A stretch of DNA of 64,000 bases, taken from contig JAUJOA010000002.1 of assembly GCA_030447875.1 (NCBI GenBank), positions 1-64,000 on the forward strand, in the 5' to 3' direction. The notes under the pieces were generated by a model that was given only the letters and a program-made list of their open reading frames with translations, was not told the origin of the DNA and searched no databases. Positions 10,553-20,517 of this stretch are shown here, piece after piece (position 1 is the first letter of the stretch; each line of letters opens with the position of its first letter). Origin of the DNA: Thermoleophilaceae bacterium (lineage in GTDB: Bacteria > Actinomycetota > Thermoleophilia > Solirubrobacterales > Thermoleophilaceae). The translations under genes were made by a program, and so were the position numbers.

Positions 10553-11698
10553 ATGCTGGACATGGCGCAGGCCCGAGAGGTCTTCGATGCCTCCGAGGAC
10601 TTCACGGTGGGGCTCGAGGAGGAATTTGGAATCCTCGATCCGGGAACCCACTCGCTGACCCATGGCTTCGAGGAGCTCGAGGCGGCGGCGCAGGAAGACG
10701 AGGTGCTCCGCGAGGCCGTCGCGGGGGAGCTCATCTCGTCGGAGATCGAGATCCGCTCGGGAAGGGGGGCCACGTTCGCTGACGCGCTGGGCCGTCAGCG
10801 CGAGGCTCGTGCGCGGCTGTTCGGCCTCGCGGCAGAGCACGGCTTGCTGCTGGCAGCCAACGGCACGCACCCCTGGAGCCCCTGGCAGCAGCAGCGGATC
10901 ATCGACACCGATCATTACCGCCGGCTCGACGAGGAGCTCCGCTACGTGGCATGGCGGAACAACACCTTCAGCCTGCACGTCCACGTCGGCGTGCGGGGCG
11001 CGGACCGCGCGATCGCCGTGTGCGATCGGCTGCGGTCGTTGCTCCCGGAGCTCCTGGCCCTGTCGGCCAACTCCCCGTTCCTCGACGGACGTGACTCCGG
11101 TCTACAGTCCGTCCGCTCTCAGATCTTCACGAAGAGCTTCCCCCGCTGCGGCGTGCCGGACGTGTTCGGCGACTTCGCGGCCTATCGCGAGTACGTCGAG
11201 CTTCTCGTTCGCGTCGGCTCGATAAGCGAGCAGACGCAGCTGTGGTGGAGCGTGAGGCCGCACCATCGCTTCGGGACTGTCGAGGTCCGCGTCTGCGACG
11301 CTCAGACGACGGCCGAGGAGTCCACGGCCGTGGCCGGCTTGATCGTGGCCTGCGTGGCTCAGGCGGCGCTCGATCATGACGAGGGCAGCGCGCCGGACCC
11401 GCCACCGGGACGGCTGATCGAGGAGAACATGTGGCGTGCCATCCGTCACGGGCTCGAGGGCAAGATGATCGACCTCGAGCGCGGGCAGGAGTTTCCCTCG
11501 GCCGCACTGGGCGATCGCCTGCTCGCGTGGACCGCCCCGGCGCGCGCGGGGCTCGCGATCGACGGGACGCTGCCGTCGGAGAACGGGGCGCAGCGCCAGC
11601 GACGGGCGCTTGCCGGGGGGGCGACGATGGAGGACGTGTATCTAGCGGAGGTGGCGGAGACCCAGCGAAGCTACGCGGCGGAAGGAGTTACGACATGA
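10553..11698 (+). CDS. Carboxylate-amine ligase (GCS2/YbdK family)
   Basis: VGLEEEFGILDP, EIEIRSG, ANGTHPWSPWQQQRI, HVHVGV. Confidence 0.88.
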   Translation: MLDMAQAREVFDASEDFTVGLEEEFGILDPGTHSLTHGFEELEAAAQEDEVLREAVAGELISSEIEIRSGRGATFADALGRQREARARLFGLAAEHGLLLAANGTHPWSPWQQQRIIDTDHYRRLDEELRYVAWRNNTFSLHVHVGVRGADRAIAVCDRLRSLLPELLALSANSPFLDGRDSGLQSVRSQIFTKSFPRCGVPDVFGDFAAYREYVELLVRVGSISEQTQLWWSVRPHHRFGTVEVRVCDAQTTAEESTAVAGLIVACVAQAALDHDEGSAPDPPPGRLIEENMWRAIRHGLEGKMIDLERGQEFPSAALGDRLLAWTAPARAGLAIDGTLPSENGAQRQRRALAGGATMEDVYLAEVAETQRSYAAEGVTT

Positions 11699-12144
11699 GT
11701 CATCAGGAGCCAACGGAGGAGGAGCTGCGCGCGGCGATGGAGGAGCAGATGCGCAACGTGACGGTGCAGGACGTCCTGCTCCAGTCGGTCGCGACGCTCG
11801 TCAACCTCGGCGGTCGTCGGCTCGGCCTCGGGCCTGGCGGCGAGTCGGAGCGCGACCTCGAGCAGGCACGGATCGCCATCGAGGCCACGCGCGCGCTGGT
11901 GCCGCTCCTCTCCGGGGAGGAGGCGACCGCGGTCAAGCAGGCGCTCAGTCAGCTTCAGGTGGCCTACGCGCGTGAGGCACAGGCGGGCGCCCCCGAGGGC
12001 GGCGAGGAGCCGGCCGGCGGCCAGCCGGCGCCGGGCGCCCCGCCCGCCGCCGGAGCGCAGACCCAGGGGGCAGGCGGCAGCGCCCGCCAGGAGGCCGAGC
12101 GAGCCAAGGCGCGCTCGAAGATTTGGACTCCGCCGGGAACGTGA
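11695..12144 (+). CDS. Small conserved protein (DUF1844-like) with Ala/Gly/Pro-rich tail
   Basis: VQDVLLQSVATLVNLGGRRLGL...LEQARIAIEATRALVPLL; start ATG 11695 overlapping previous stop. Confidence 0.55.
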   Translation: MSHQEPTEEELRAAMEEQMRNVTVQDVLLQSVATLVNLGGRRLGLGPGGESERDLEQARIAIEATRALVPLLSGEEATAVKQALSQLQVAYAREAQAGAPEGGEEPAGGQPAPGAPPAAGAQTQGAGGSARQEAERAKARSKIWTPPGT

Positions 12145-12929
12145 TCGGGGTCTTCGGCGGATCGGGCCTCTATCGCCTGCTCGACGAGGTCGAGGAAGTA
12201 CGGATCGACACGCCCTATGGGTCGCCGTCGGCGCCGGTGCGGATCGGCGAGATCGACGGGACCCGGGTGGCGTTCATGCCTCGTCACGGCGATGGCCATG
12301 ACCTGCCGCCGCACCGGGTCAACTACCGGGCGAACCTCTGGGCGATGAGAGAGGCCGGGGTCACGAGGGTGATCGGGCCCTCCGCCTGTGGGTCGCTGAA
12401 GCGTGACCTCGCGCCCGGAACGTTTCTGGTGGCCGACCAGTTCGTGGATCGAACGCATGGCCGCCCCGATACCTACTTTGACGGACCCGAGACGACTCAC
12501 GTCTCGGCGGCCGATCCCTATTGCCCGAGCCTGCGCGAGACGCTGCTGGGGGTCGCGCGAGAGCTCGAGATCCCGGCCGTCGACGGTGGGACGGTGGTGG
12601 TGATTCAGGGACCGCGATTCTCGACACGCGCCGAGTCGCGCTGGTTCTCGGGGCTCGGCTGGGACGTCGTGAACATGACCCAGTACCCCGAGGCATGGCT
12701 GGCTCGCGAGCTCGAGCTCTGCTACGCGAACGTGTCGCTCGTCACCGACTACGACGTGGGGTTGGAGGACGATCCGGCGGTGGAGCCGGTCTCGGCGGAG
12801 GCCGCGTTCAGAGTTTTCTCCGAGAACCTCGATAGACTGCGCGCGCTTCTGTTCCGGGCGGTGCCGAGAATCGGTCCGCAGCCGGACGACATCTGCGCCA
12901 AGGCCAGGGCAAGCGCGGTCGTGCTCTAG
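12123..12929 (+). CDS. mtnP: S-methyl-5'-thioadenosine phosphorylase family
   Basis: IGVFGGSGLY, MPRHGDGH, PHRVNYRANLWAM; GTG at 12141 is an alternative start. Confidence 0.88.
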   Translation: MDSAGNVIGVFGGSGLYRLLDEVEEVRIDTPYGSPSAPVRIGEIDGTRVAFMPRHGDGHDLPPHRVNYRANLWAMREAGVTRVIGPSACGSLKRDLAPGTFLVADQFVDRTHGRPDTYFDGPETTHVSAADPYCPSLRETLLGVARELEIPAVDGGTVVVIQGPRFSTRAESRWFSGLGWDVVNMTQYPEAWLARELELCYANVSLVTDYDVGLEDDPAVEPVSAEAAFRVFSENLDRLRALLFRAVPRIGPQPDDICAKARASAVVL

Positions 12930-12992
12930 GGCACTCGATACCGCTCGTGCCCGAGCGCGCCGCACAAAAACCATCTCCGGAGGAATCTTCCT

Positions 12993-15076
12993 GTGACAGA
13001 GTTCTTGACTGATTGGGGCATCGTCGTGGCGCTCGCCTGTGCGGGCGCCGCCGTCGTCTACGGCGCCACCACGTCCCGCTGGCTTCTCTCGAAGTCCGCG
13101 GGCAACGAGGAGATGCGCTCGATCTCCGGCGCCGTACAGGAGGGCGCGACCGCATACCTCACGCGCCAGTACACGATCATCGGGGCGGTCGCCGTGGTGC
13201 TCGTGATCCTGCTCGCGATCGCGATCGACATCCGAACCGCGATCGGCTTCGCGATCGGCGGCGCCTTCTCGGCCGCCGCCGGCTTCATCGGCATGAACGT
13301 GTCCGTGCGCGCCAATGCGCGCGTGGCCGAGGAGGCGCGTGGGGGCATCTCGGGAGCGCTCGCCGTGGCCTTCAAGGGCGGAGCGGTCACCGGACTGCTC
13401 GTGGCCGGTCTGGCGCTCCTCGGCGTGGCCGGCTATTACGGCGTGCTGCTGCTAACCGGCACTGAGGAGAAGGACGCGGTCGACGCGCTCGTCGGCCTCG
13501 GGTTCGGCGGCTCGCTCATCTCCGTCTTCGCGCGACTCGGCGGCGGCATCTTCACAAAGGCCGCCGACGTCGGCGCCGACCTCGTCGGGAAGGTAGAGGC
13601 CGGCATCCCGGAGGACGACCCCCGTAACCCGGCGGTGATCGCCGACAACGTGGGCGACAACGTGGGCGACTGCGCCGGCATGGCCGCGGACCTGTTCGAG
13701 ACCTACGCCGTCACGGCCGTCGCCGTCATGCTCCTCGGCGTTCTTACCTTCAACGAGCTCGGGGCGGTGGCGGTCTACCCGCTCGTCGTCGGGGGCGTCT
13801 CGATCATCGCCTCGATCATCGGCACGTTCGCGGTGAGGAGCCGCGCCGGCAACGTCGAGCGCGCCCTCTACCAGGGGTTGATCGTCTCGGGCGTCATCGC
13901 GGCGCTGGCGTTTCTGCCCGTGACGCTCTGGCTGATGGACGACATCACCTTCAGGGGCGGAGCGGACCCGCTTCTCACCGGAGGGGGATCACCGGCCACC
14001 GGCATCCAGCTGTGGCTCTGCACGCTCATCGGCGTCGGAGTGACCGCGCTGCTCTTCGTGATCACCGACTACTTCACCTCCACGCGCTTTCGGCCGGTGA
14101 GGACCACCGCGAGGGCGTCGCAGACCGGCCACGCTACGAACATCATCCAGGGCCTCGCGCAGGGTTCCAGTCCACGGCGCTTCCCGCGGTCGTGATCGCC
14201 CTGGGGATCCTCGCCGCCAACGAGCTGGGCGGCATCTACGGCATCGGCGTGGCGGTGATGGCCCAGCTATCGCTCACGGGCCTGATCGTGGCGCTTGACG
14301 CCTTCGGCCCGATCACCGACAACGCCGGTGGGATCGCCGAGATGGCGGACATGCCCCAGGCGGTGCGCGACGTGACCGACCCGCTCGACGCGGTGGGAAA
14401 CACGACCAAGGCGGTCACCAAGGGCTACGCGATCGGCTCCGCCGTGCTGGCAGCGCTGGTGCTTTTCGCCGCGTTCATCGAGGAGCTCCGCGAGGAGGCG
14501 GCATCGGAGGGCGAGCAGCTCGCCCTCTTCCAGATCTCCTCGCCCGAGGTCCTGATCGGCCTGCTGGTCGGGGGTCTGATGGTCTACCTCTTCGTCTCGC
14601 TCTCGATCGAGTCGGTCGGGCGCGCCGGTGGCCTCGTGGTGGAGGAGGTGCGCCGCCAGTTCCGCGAGAGCCCCGGGATCATGCAACGCACGGAGAAGCC
14701 CGACTACGCACGCGCCGTGGGCATCGTCACGACCGCCGCGCAGAAGGAGATGATCCTGCCGGCGCTGATCCCGATCGTCGTTCCCGTGGTGGTCGGACTT
14801 TTGTCCTACCAGGCGCTCGGTGGCCTGCTGATCGGCGTGATCGTGGTCGGCTTCTTCGTGGCGGTGTCGATGACGTCGGGCGGCGGTGCCTGGGACAACG
14901 CGAAGAAGCTGATCGAGGACGGCGAGTACGGCGGCAAGGGCTCGGAGGCGCACGCGGCCTCCGTGACCGGCGACACGGTGGGCGACCCCTACAAGGACAC
15001 CGCCGGTCCGGCGATCAACCCCATGATCAAGGTGGCGAACATCGTCGCCCTCCTGATAATCCCGTTCCTCATCTAA
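12993..15076 (+). CDS. hppA: Membrane-bound proton-pumping pyrophosphatase, reading frame broken by an apparent 1-nt deletion near 14163-14167
   Basis: [36 protein letters not shown] | [50 protein letters not shown]; ORFs 12993-14195 and 14012-15076 together cover the family. Confidence 0.9.
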
Positions 15077-15119
15077 GCGTAGGCCGGCACGCTCGATCCG
15101 GCGACGAGACCGGCATTGA

Positions 15120-15134
15120 GCCCGTATCACGGGC
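15120..15134. terminator. Short GC hairpin downstream of hppA
   Basis: GCCCGT-ATC-ACGGGC. Confidence 0.35.
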
Positions 15135-15213
15135 ATAAATGCGCTCTCGCCGAGGGTGCCGCTCGGCGCGCGAACCGCCTCTGGCCGCTAGATGGCATCT
15201 GTAGGTTTCGCCG

Positions 15214-17097
15214 GTGGCTGAGCGTCGGCCGAAGAACCTAGGGCTCGAGCGCGTGCTCGGCACGGGCGCGCTGTTCTCCACCGCCTACGGCAACGTGGGC
15301 AGCTCGATCTACTACGCGCTCGGCCTGGTCGCCGTCTTCGCCCTCGGGATGACGCCGATCGTCTTCCTGATCGCCGGCCTCATATTCATGGCCACCGCCG
15401 CCACCTACACGGAGGCCACGACGATGTACCCGGAGGCCGGCGGCTCGTCGTCGTTCGCGCGCCGGGCCTTCAACGAGTTCTGGTCGTCGCTGACCGCGTG
15501 GGGCCAGATGCTCAACTACATCATCACGGTCTCGATCTCGGCCTTCTTCCTCCCGCACTACCTCGGCATCTTGTGGGAGCCGCTGCTGACATCCCCGGGC
15601 GACATCATCGTCGGGATAGCAGTGGTCGTGGTCCTCGCCGCACTGAATATCCGCGGGTCGAAGGAGGCCGCCGGGCTCAACGTCGTCCTCGCCGTCGCCG
15701 ACTTCCTGACCCAGGTAGCGCTGGTCGTGCTCGGCATCGTGCTCGTGCTCTCGCCGGAGCGCCTCGTGGAGAACGTGGAGTTCGGCACGGCGCCGACCGT
15801 CAGCAACTTCCTGATCGCGATCCCGGTCGGAATGGTGGCCTTCACCGGCATCGACACGATCTCGAACATGGCCGAGGAGGCCAAGGACTACGGAAGGACC
15901 ATCCCGCGCGCCATGAAGGGGGTCGTGATCGCGGTGATGACGATCTCGCTGACGCTCCCGGCGGTCGCCCTGTCGGCGATGCCGGTGGAGGACGGGCGCA
16001 CGCTGCTCGCGCTGGGACCCGAGGAGGGTGGCTTTGCCGACAACCCGGTTCTCGGCGTCGTCAAGAACTTGGGCCTTGGAAGCCTTCAGCCGGTGGCCGA
16101 GGTCTACGTGGGCCTGCTCGCCGCCACGATCCTGTTCGTCGCGACGAACGCCGGACTCATCGGCCTGTCTCGGCTGAGCTACTCCATGGGCCAATACCGC
16201 CAGCTCCCGGAGCAGATCAGGCAGCTGCATCCACGCTTTCGAACGCCTTACGTCGCGATCATCGTCTTCGGCCTCGTCGCCTGTCTGACCATGCTCCCCG
16301 GGCAGGCCGAGCTCCTGGGCACGGTGTACGCGTTCGGGGCCATGCTGGCCTTCACCGTCGCCCACCTCTCGGTGATCGCCCTCCGCATCAAGGAACCCGA
16401 GCGCGAGCGGCCGTTTCGCGGTCCCGGCAACGTCCGGATCGGCGGCATCGACTGGCCGCTGTTCGCGGTCCTCGGCGGGCTCGGAACGGGTGCGGCGTTC
16501 GTCGCCGTCACCGTCCTGAACCGGGAGACGCTTGTCATCGGCGGCATCTGGCTGACGATCGGCGCGGTCACCTACGTCGTCTACCGGCGCCGCCAGGGCC
16601 TGCCGCTGTCCAAGACGACGAAGGTGGTGCTGCCCGAGCCCATCGTCGAGCACGAGGTCGAGTACGAGTCAATCCTGGTTGCGTTCGAGGACGAGGAGTA
16701 CTCGAGGGAGGTGATGGCCACGGCGGTGAAGCTCGCCGCCAAGCGCCGGCGCGGGATACACGTGCTCGTCACCATGACCGTGCCGGCCAACACGCCGATT
16801 GACGCGGTGATGCCGGAGCAGGAGCGACGGGTGCAGGCGACGATCGATTCCGCTCGAGTCCTCGGAGGGAGGCGCGTGACCGGCCATTACGAGAAGGTGC
16901 GCGCCGGTGAGGCCGGCCGACGGATCGTCGAGGAGGCGCGTGAGATCCGGGCGCGCGCGATCGTGATGACGCCGCCACGGCGGCGGACAGGGTCCTCGCT
17001 GCTCGGTCGGACGCTCGAGGCGGTGCTCGAGGAACGTCCGTGCCGGGTGATTATCGAGTCGCCCGCCTCCCGCGCTCCCGAGCGCGCAGCCGCTTAG
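15214..17097 (+). CDS. APC-superfamily permease with C-terminal universal-stress-protein-like domain
   Basis: Multi-TM APC region; C-terminal YESILVAFEDEEYSREVMATAVKLAAKRRRGIHVLVTM... Confidence 0.85.
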   Translation: MAERRPKNLGLERVLGTGALFSTAYGNVGSSIYYALGLVAVFALGMTPIVFLIAGLIFMATAATYTEATTMYPEAGGSSSFARRAFNEFWSSLTAWGQMLNYIITVSISAFFLPHYLGILWEPLLTSPGDIIVGIAVVVVLAALNIRGSKEAAGLNVVLAVADFLTQVALVVLGIVLVLSPERLVENVEFGTAPTVSNFLIAIPVGMVAFTGIDTISNMAEEAKDYGRTIPRAMKGVVIAVMTISLTLPAVALSAMPVEDGRTLLALGPEEGGFADNPVLGVVKNLGLGSLQPVAEVYVGLLAATILFVATNAGLIGLSRLSYSMGQYRQLPEQIRQLHPRFRTPYVAIIVFGLVACLTMLPGQAELLGTVYAFGAMLAFTVAHLSVIALRIKEPERERPFRGPGNVRIGGIDWPLFAVLGGLGTGAAFVAVTVLNRETLVIGGIWLTIGAVTYVVYRRRQGLPLSKTTKVVLPEPIVEHEVEYESILVAFEDEEYSREVMATAVKLAAKRRRGIHVLVTMTVPANTPIDAVMPEQERRVQATIDSARVLGGRRVTGHYEKVRAGEAGRRIVEEAREIRARAIVMTPPRRRTGSSLLGRTLEAVLEERPCRVIIESPASRAPERAAA

Positions 17098-17118
17098 CGC
17101 CGCTCTAAGATCTGCCCG

Positions 17119-17322
17119 GTGGAGCGGGCCTACCGCCACTCGACGCGCGCGGCTAGCGCGCTCCTTCTCGCACTTGGTGTCGCCATGGTGGTTACCACCG
17201 TCGCCCGCGGGGGCGGCCCGCTCGCCGTCGGAGTGATCGTCGGCTTGATGCTCGCGGCCATCGGTGCGGGGCGGCTGGTGCTCCTCGGCGGCGGCGGCGC
17301 CGGCCGGCGTGGTCGGGCGTGA
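17119..17322 (+). CDS. Small two-helix membrane protein
   Basis: 67 aa, two hydrophobic segments, stop overlaps the next start (GTGA). Confidence 0.5.
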   Translation: MERAYRHSTRAASALLLALGVAMVVTTVARGGGPLAVGVIVGLMLAAIGAGRLVLLGGGGAGRRGRA

Positions 17323-19337
17323 AGCTCGCGAGCAGGCTGGATCGTCCACAGTCGCAGCCGGGCCCGCGGGTGACCCGTGGCCTGGGCGCTCCCGCGCTGG
17401 TAGCGATCGGTCTCAGTGCCCTCGGCGCGTCAATCTACTTCGGCCTGGGGGTGGTCGCGGGCGACGCTCTCGGCCTGACGCCGATCGCCTTCCTGCTCGC
17501 CGCGGCCTTCTTCCTCCTCACGGTGATGACCTACCTCGAAGGGAGCTCGCTGCACCCCGAGACCGGCGGGGCGTCAACCTTCGCCCGATACGCGCTGAAC
17601 GAGCTGTGGAGCTTCATAGCCGGGTGGGCGATCATCCTGGACTACCTGATCGTGATGGCAATCGGCGCCTTCGCGGTGTCGCATTACCTGGCGGCCTTCT
17701 GGACGGCCGCCGGCGAACCCGGGCTCGAGCTGGTCCTGGCAGGGGCCACGGTGGGTTTCGTCGCGTGGTCGAACATCCGCGGCATCTCGGCCGACCGGCT
17801 GACACGCGTCCTCCGGCTCGGCCTGCTGAACCTCGCGCTCAGCATGGCCATCGTGGTCCTAGGGGTCGCGATGCTGTTCGAGCCAAGCGTGATCCTCGAT
17901 CCGATCGCCCTTGGCAGGTCACCGCGGGTGGCCGATCTGCTGTTCGCGACGGTCATCGCGGCGGCCGCGCTGACCGGGATAGAGGCTGCCTCGGGGCTGG
18001 CGGGCGAGATCCGTGTCGGCCGTCGGGCGCTCCGGCGGGTCGTGCTCGTCACGGCGGCGGCCGTTCCGCTCCTGTTCGTCGGCATGTCGATTGTTGCCCT
18101 GGCCGCAGTGCCTGTGGTCGGCGGGTCGACCGAGCTCAGCGGCCGCTTCATCGACGCGCCGGTGCTGGGCGTCGTGTCCGCGTTCGAGCCGGAGTGGCTT
18201 CGCGAGGTGCTGACCGCCGCCGTCGGGGCGCTCGGGGCGGCTGTGCTCGTGACCGCGGTGAACGGGAACATGCTCGGGCTCTCACGCCTCGGGTACTCGC
18301 TGGCGACCAACCGGCAGATACCGAGCGCCGTCGGGAAGCTGCATCCGCAACGCTCGACGCCGTACGTGCTCGTGTCGATCGCCGCCGTGATCAGCTTCGG
18401 ACTGGCAGCCGCCGACGTGGAGTTCCTGGCGGGGATCTTCGCCTTCGGCGCAATGCTCGCCTTCACGATCGCCCACGCGTCGATCGTGATCATGCGCTTC
18501 AGGGATCCCACGGCCAGGCGGGCGTTCCGAATTCCACTCTCCGTTGCGGTGGGTCGCGGGTCGGTACCGATCCCGGCGGCGGTCGGCGCGATCACGGGAG
18601 GGGCCGCTTGGATCAGCGTGCTCGTCCTGCACGAGGGTGCTCGAGTGGTCGGGGGCCTGTGGATGCTCGCGGGGCTGTCCCTGTACGTGATCTACCGAAA
18701 GACCCAGGGCAAGTCGCTGACCCAGCGGTTCACGATTCCCGCGGAGGCCCTGCGCGAGGACGCCGCCGTGGAGTACGGCAGCATCCTCGTTCCGGTCTTC
18801 GGCGAGCCACTCGACGACGACATCGTCGGCACGGCCGGCAGGCTGGCGGCCGAGGAGGGCGACGAGGGCGACGGGGCGGTGATCGAGGCCGTCTACGTGC
18901 TCGAGATCCCCATGTCGCTGCCGATAGACGCGCGCGTGCCGCCCGAGCGGGTCGAGCAGGCCAAGCGCGCCCTGGCGCGCGCGAAGGACGTTGGAGAGGA
19001 GTACGCGGGCGTGCACGTGGCGACCGTGACCGCCAGGGGGCGCTCTGTGGGGGCGGCGATCGTCGAGGAGGCGCGCCGCCGCGGTGTCGAGGCGATCGTG
19101 CTGGCGGCCGAGGAGCCCACCCGCGTGCGCGGCGGCGTGCTCCTCGGCGGGCGCAGCGGGCCGCGGGACAAGTTCGTGGGCGACGGCGGCGTGCTCCTCG
19201 GCGGGCGCAGCGGGCCGCGGGACAAGTTCGTGGGCGACATCACGCGGTACGTGGTGGAGAAGGCGCCGTGTCGGGTGCTCCTGACGGCCCCCCCGGCCGG
19301 AGAGAACGGCCTCCGCGAGGCGGTGGGGCCTGAGTGA
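17319..19337 (+). CDS. APC-superfamily permease with C-terminal Usp-like domain (paralogue of 15214-17097)
   Basis: GLGAPALVAIGLSALGASIYFGLGVVAG; YGSILVPVFGEPLDDDIVGTAGRLAAEEG. Confidence 0.85.
   Translation: MKLASRLDRPQSQPGPRVTRGLGAPALVAIGLSALGASIYFGLGVVAGDALGLTPIAFLLAAAFFLLTVMTYLEGSSLHPETGGASTFARYALNELWSFIAGWAIILDYLIVMAIGAFAVSHYLAAFWTAAGEPGLELVLAGATVGFVAWSNIRGISADRLTRVLRLGLLNLALSMAIVVLGVAMLFEPSVILDPIALGRSPRVADLLFATVIAAAALTGIEAASGLAGEIRVGRRALRRVVLVTAAAVPLLFVGMSIVALAAVPVVGGSTELSGRFIDAPVLGVVSAFEPEWLREVLTAAVGALGAAVLVTAVNGNMLGLSRLGYSLATNRQIPSAVGKLHPQRSTPYVLVSIAAVISFGLAAADVEFLAGIFAFGAMLAFTIAHASIVIMRFRDPTARRAFRIPLSVAVGRGSVPIPAAVGAITGGAAWISVLVLHEGARVVGGLWMLAGLSLYVIYRKTQGKSLTQRFTIPAEALREDAAVEYGSILVPVFGEPLDDDIVGTAGRLAAEEGDEGDGAVIEAVYVLEIPMSLPIDARVPPERVEQAKRALARAKDVGEEYAGVHVATVTARGRSVGAAIVEEARRRGVEAIVLAAEEPTRVRGGVLLGGRSGPRDKFVGDGGVLLGGRSGPRDKFVGDITRYVVEKAPCRVLLTAPPAGENGLREAVGPE
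19131..19238 (+). repeat. Perfect 2 x 54-bp tandem duplication (18 aa, in frame)
   Basis: GGCGGCGTGCTCCTCGGCGGGCGCAGCGGGCCGCGGGACAAGTTCGTGGGCGAC at 19131-19184 and 19185-19238. Confidence 0.97.
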
Positions 19338-19392
19338 GCCGGCGCAGTCGGGGGCGGCACGTCGGCACGCTCGGCGGCGGTAGAGTGCTCCC

Positions 19393-19821
19393 ATGTTCGT
19401 CCTGATCGTCGGCGCGGGGCGCGTGGGATCAGCGATCGCAAAGACGATGCTTCGCGACGGCCACGAGGTATCGGTCGTCGACGAGGATCCGGAGTCGATA
19501 TCGCTTCTAGAGCGCGGTGAGAACAGTGGCTGGGAGGACCTCGGGGGCTCGTTCACGGTGGGCACGGCGCTCGAGGTCGATGCTCTCATCGAGGCCGGGA
19601 TTGAGCGCGCCGACGCGTTCGTGGCCTCGACGAACGGCGACAACACCAACCTCGTGATCGCCCAGATCGCGCAGCGCCGGTTCAACGTGGAGAAGGTGGT
19701 GGTGCGGGTCCTCGATCCTCTGCGTGCCGGCTGGTACCGCGAGCAGGGGCTGCTCACGGTATGCCCCACGCAGGTGGCGATCGAGATGCTCGAGGCCGCC
19801 GTTCGCGAGGAGGTCGGCTAG
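19393..19821 (+). CDS. TrkA-N (RCK) NAD-binding protein, single-domain, CeoB-like
   Basis: MFVLIVGAGRVGSAIAKTMLRDGHEVSVVDED. Confidence 0.88.
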   Translation: MFVLIVGAGRVGSAIAKTMLRDGHEVSVVDEDPESISLLERGENSGWEDLGGSFTVGTALEVDALIEAGIERADAFVASTNGDNTNLVIAQIAQRRFNVEKVVVRVLDPLRAGWYREQGLLTVCPTQVAIEMLEAAVREEVG

Positions 19822-19824
19822 CTC

Positions 19825-20499
19825 GTGTACGCGCTCGTCGTGGGCGCCGGAAAGGTCGGCTGGAACCTCGCACGGGAGCTGATCGAGAAGGGGCACGAGA
19901 TCACGATCGTCGAGTCAAGCCAGAGGCGTTACGCGACGGTCGAGGAGGAGCTCGAGCACGCGGTGCAGTACGGGGACGGCTCGGAGCTCTGGGTGCTCGA
20001 GCGTGCGGGGATCGAGCGCGCGGACATGGTGATAGCCGTGACCGGCGACGACGAGGACAACCTCCTGATTTGCCAGGTGGCGCGCGAGAAGTACGGCGTG
20101 GAGCGCGTCATCGCCCGGTGCAACAACCCGCGCAACCTGGCCCACTTCGACCTCCTGGGCGTGAAGCCCGCGGTGTCGGCCACGGATCTGATTCTTCGCC
20201 TGATCGAGCACGAGGTGCCCAAGTACGGCCTCGTGCACCTGCTCGACCTGCCGCAGGAGCGCCTCGAGATCATCGAGCTCGAGGTGGCGACGGGATCCGC
20301 CGCGGACGGCCGGATGGTCAAGGACCTGGGGCTGCCGGACGGCTCGCTCGTCATATCGATCCTTCGGGAGGAGGGCGGCCTCGTGCCGGGAGGCGACTCG
20401 GTGATCGAGGCCGGCGATCAGGTGCTCCTCGTGCTCGACATGGGGCTCGAGGCCGAGGTCACGCGGCGCTTCGTGCCCGCGACCTCCGAGGCCGCGTGA
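19825..20499 (+). CDS. trkA: TrkA-family K+ transport regulator (TrkA-N + TrkA-C), CeoC-like
   Basis: MYALVVGAGKVGWNLARELIEKGHEITIVE; C-terminal RCK_C-like region. Confidence 0.88.
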   Translation: MYALVVGAGKVGWNLARELIEKGHEITIVESSQRRYATVEEELEHAVQYGDGSELWVLERAGIERADMVIAVTGDDEDNLLICQVAREKYGVERVIARCNNPRNLAHFDLLGVKPAVSATDLILRLIEHEVPKYGLVHLLDLPQERLEIIELEVATGSAADGRMVKDLGLPDGSLVISILREEGGLVPGGDSVIEAGDQVLLVLDMGLEAEVTRRFVPATSEAA

Positions 20500-20517
20500 A
20501 CGGGCTCGGCCGCTGAG

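Noticed and set aside
15238-16653. 471-aa minus-strand ORF opposite the first APC permease
   Set aside because: Low-complexity antisense frame; the plus strand encodes a clear multi-TM permease.
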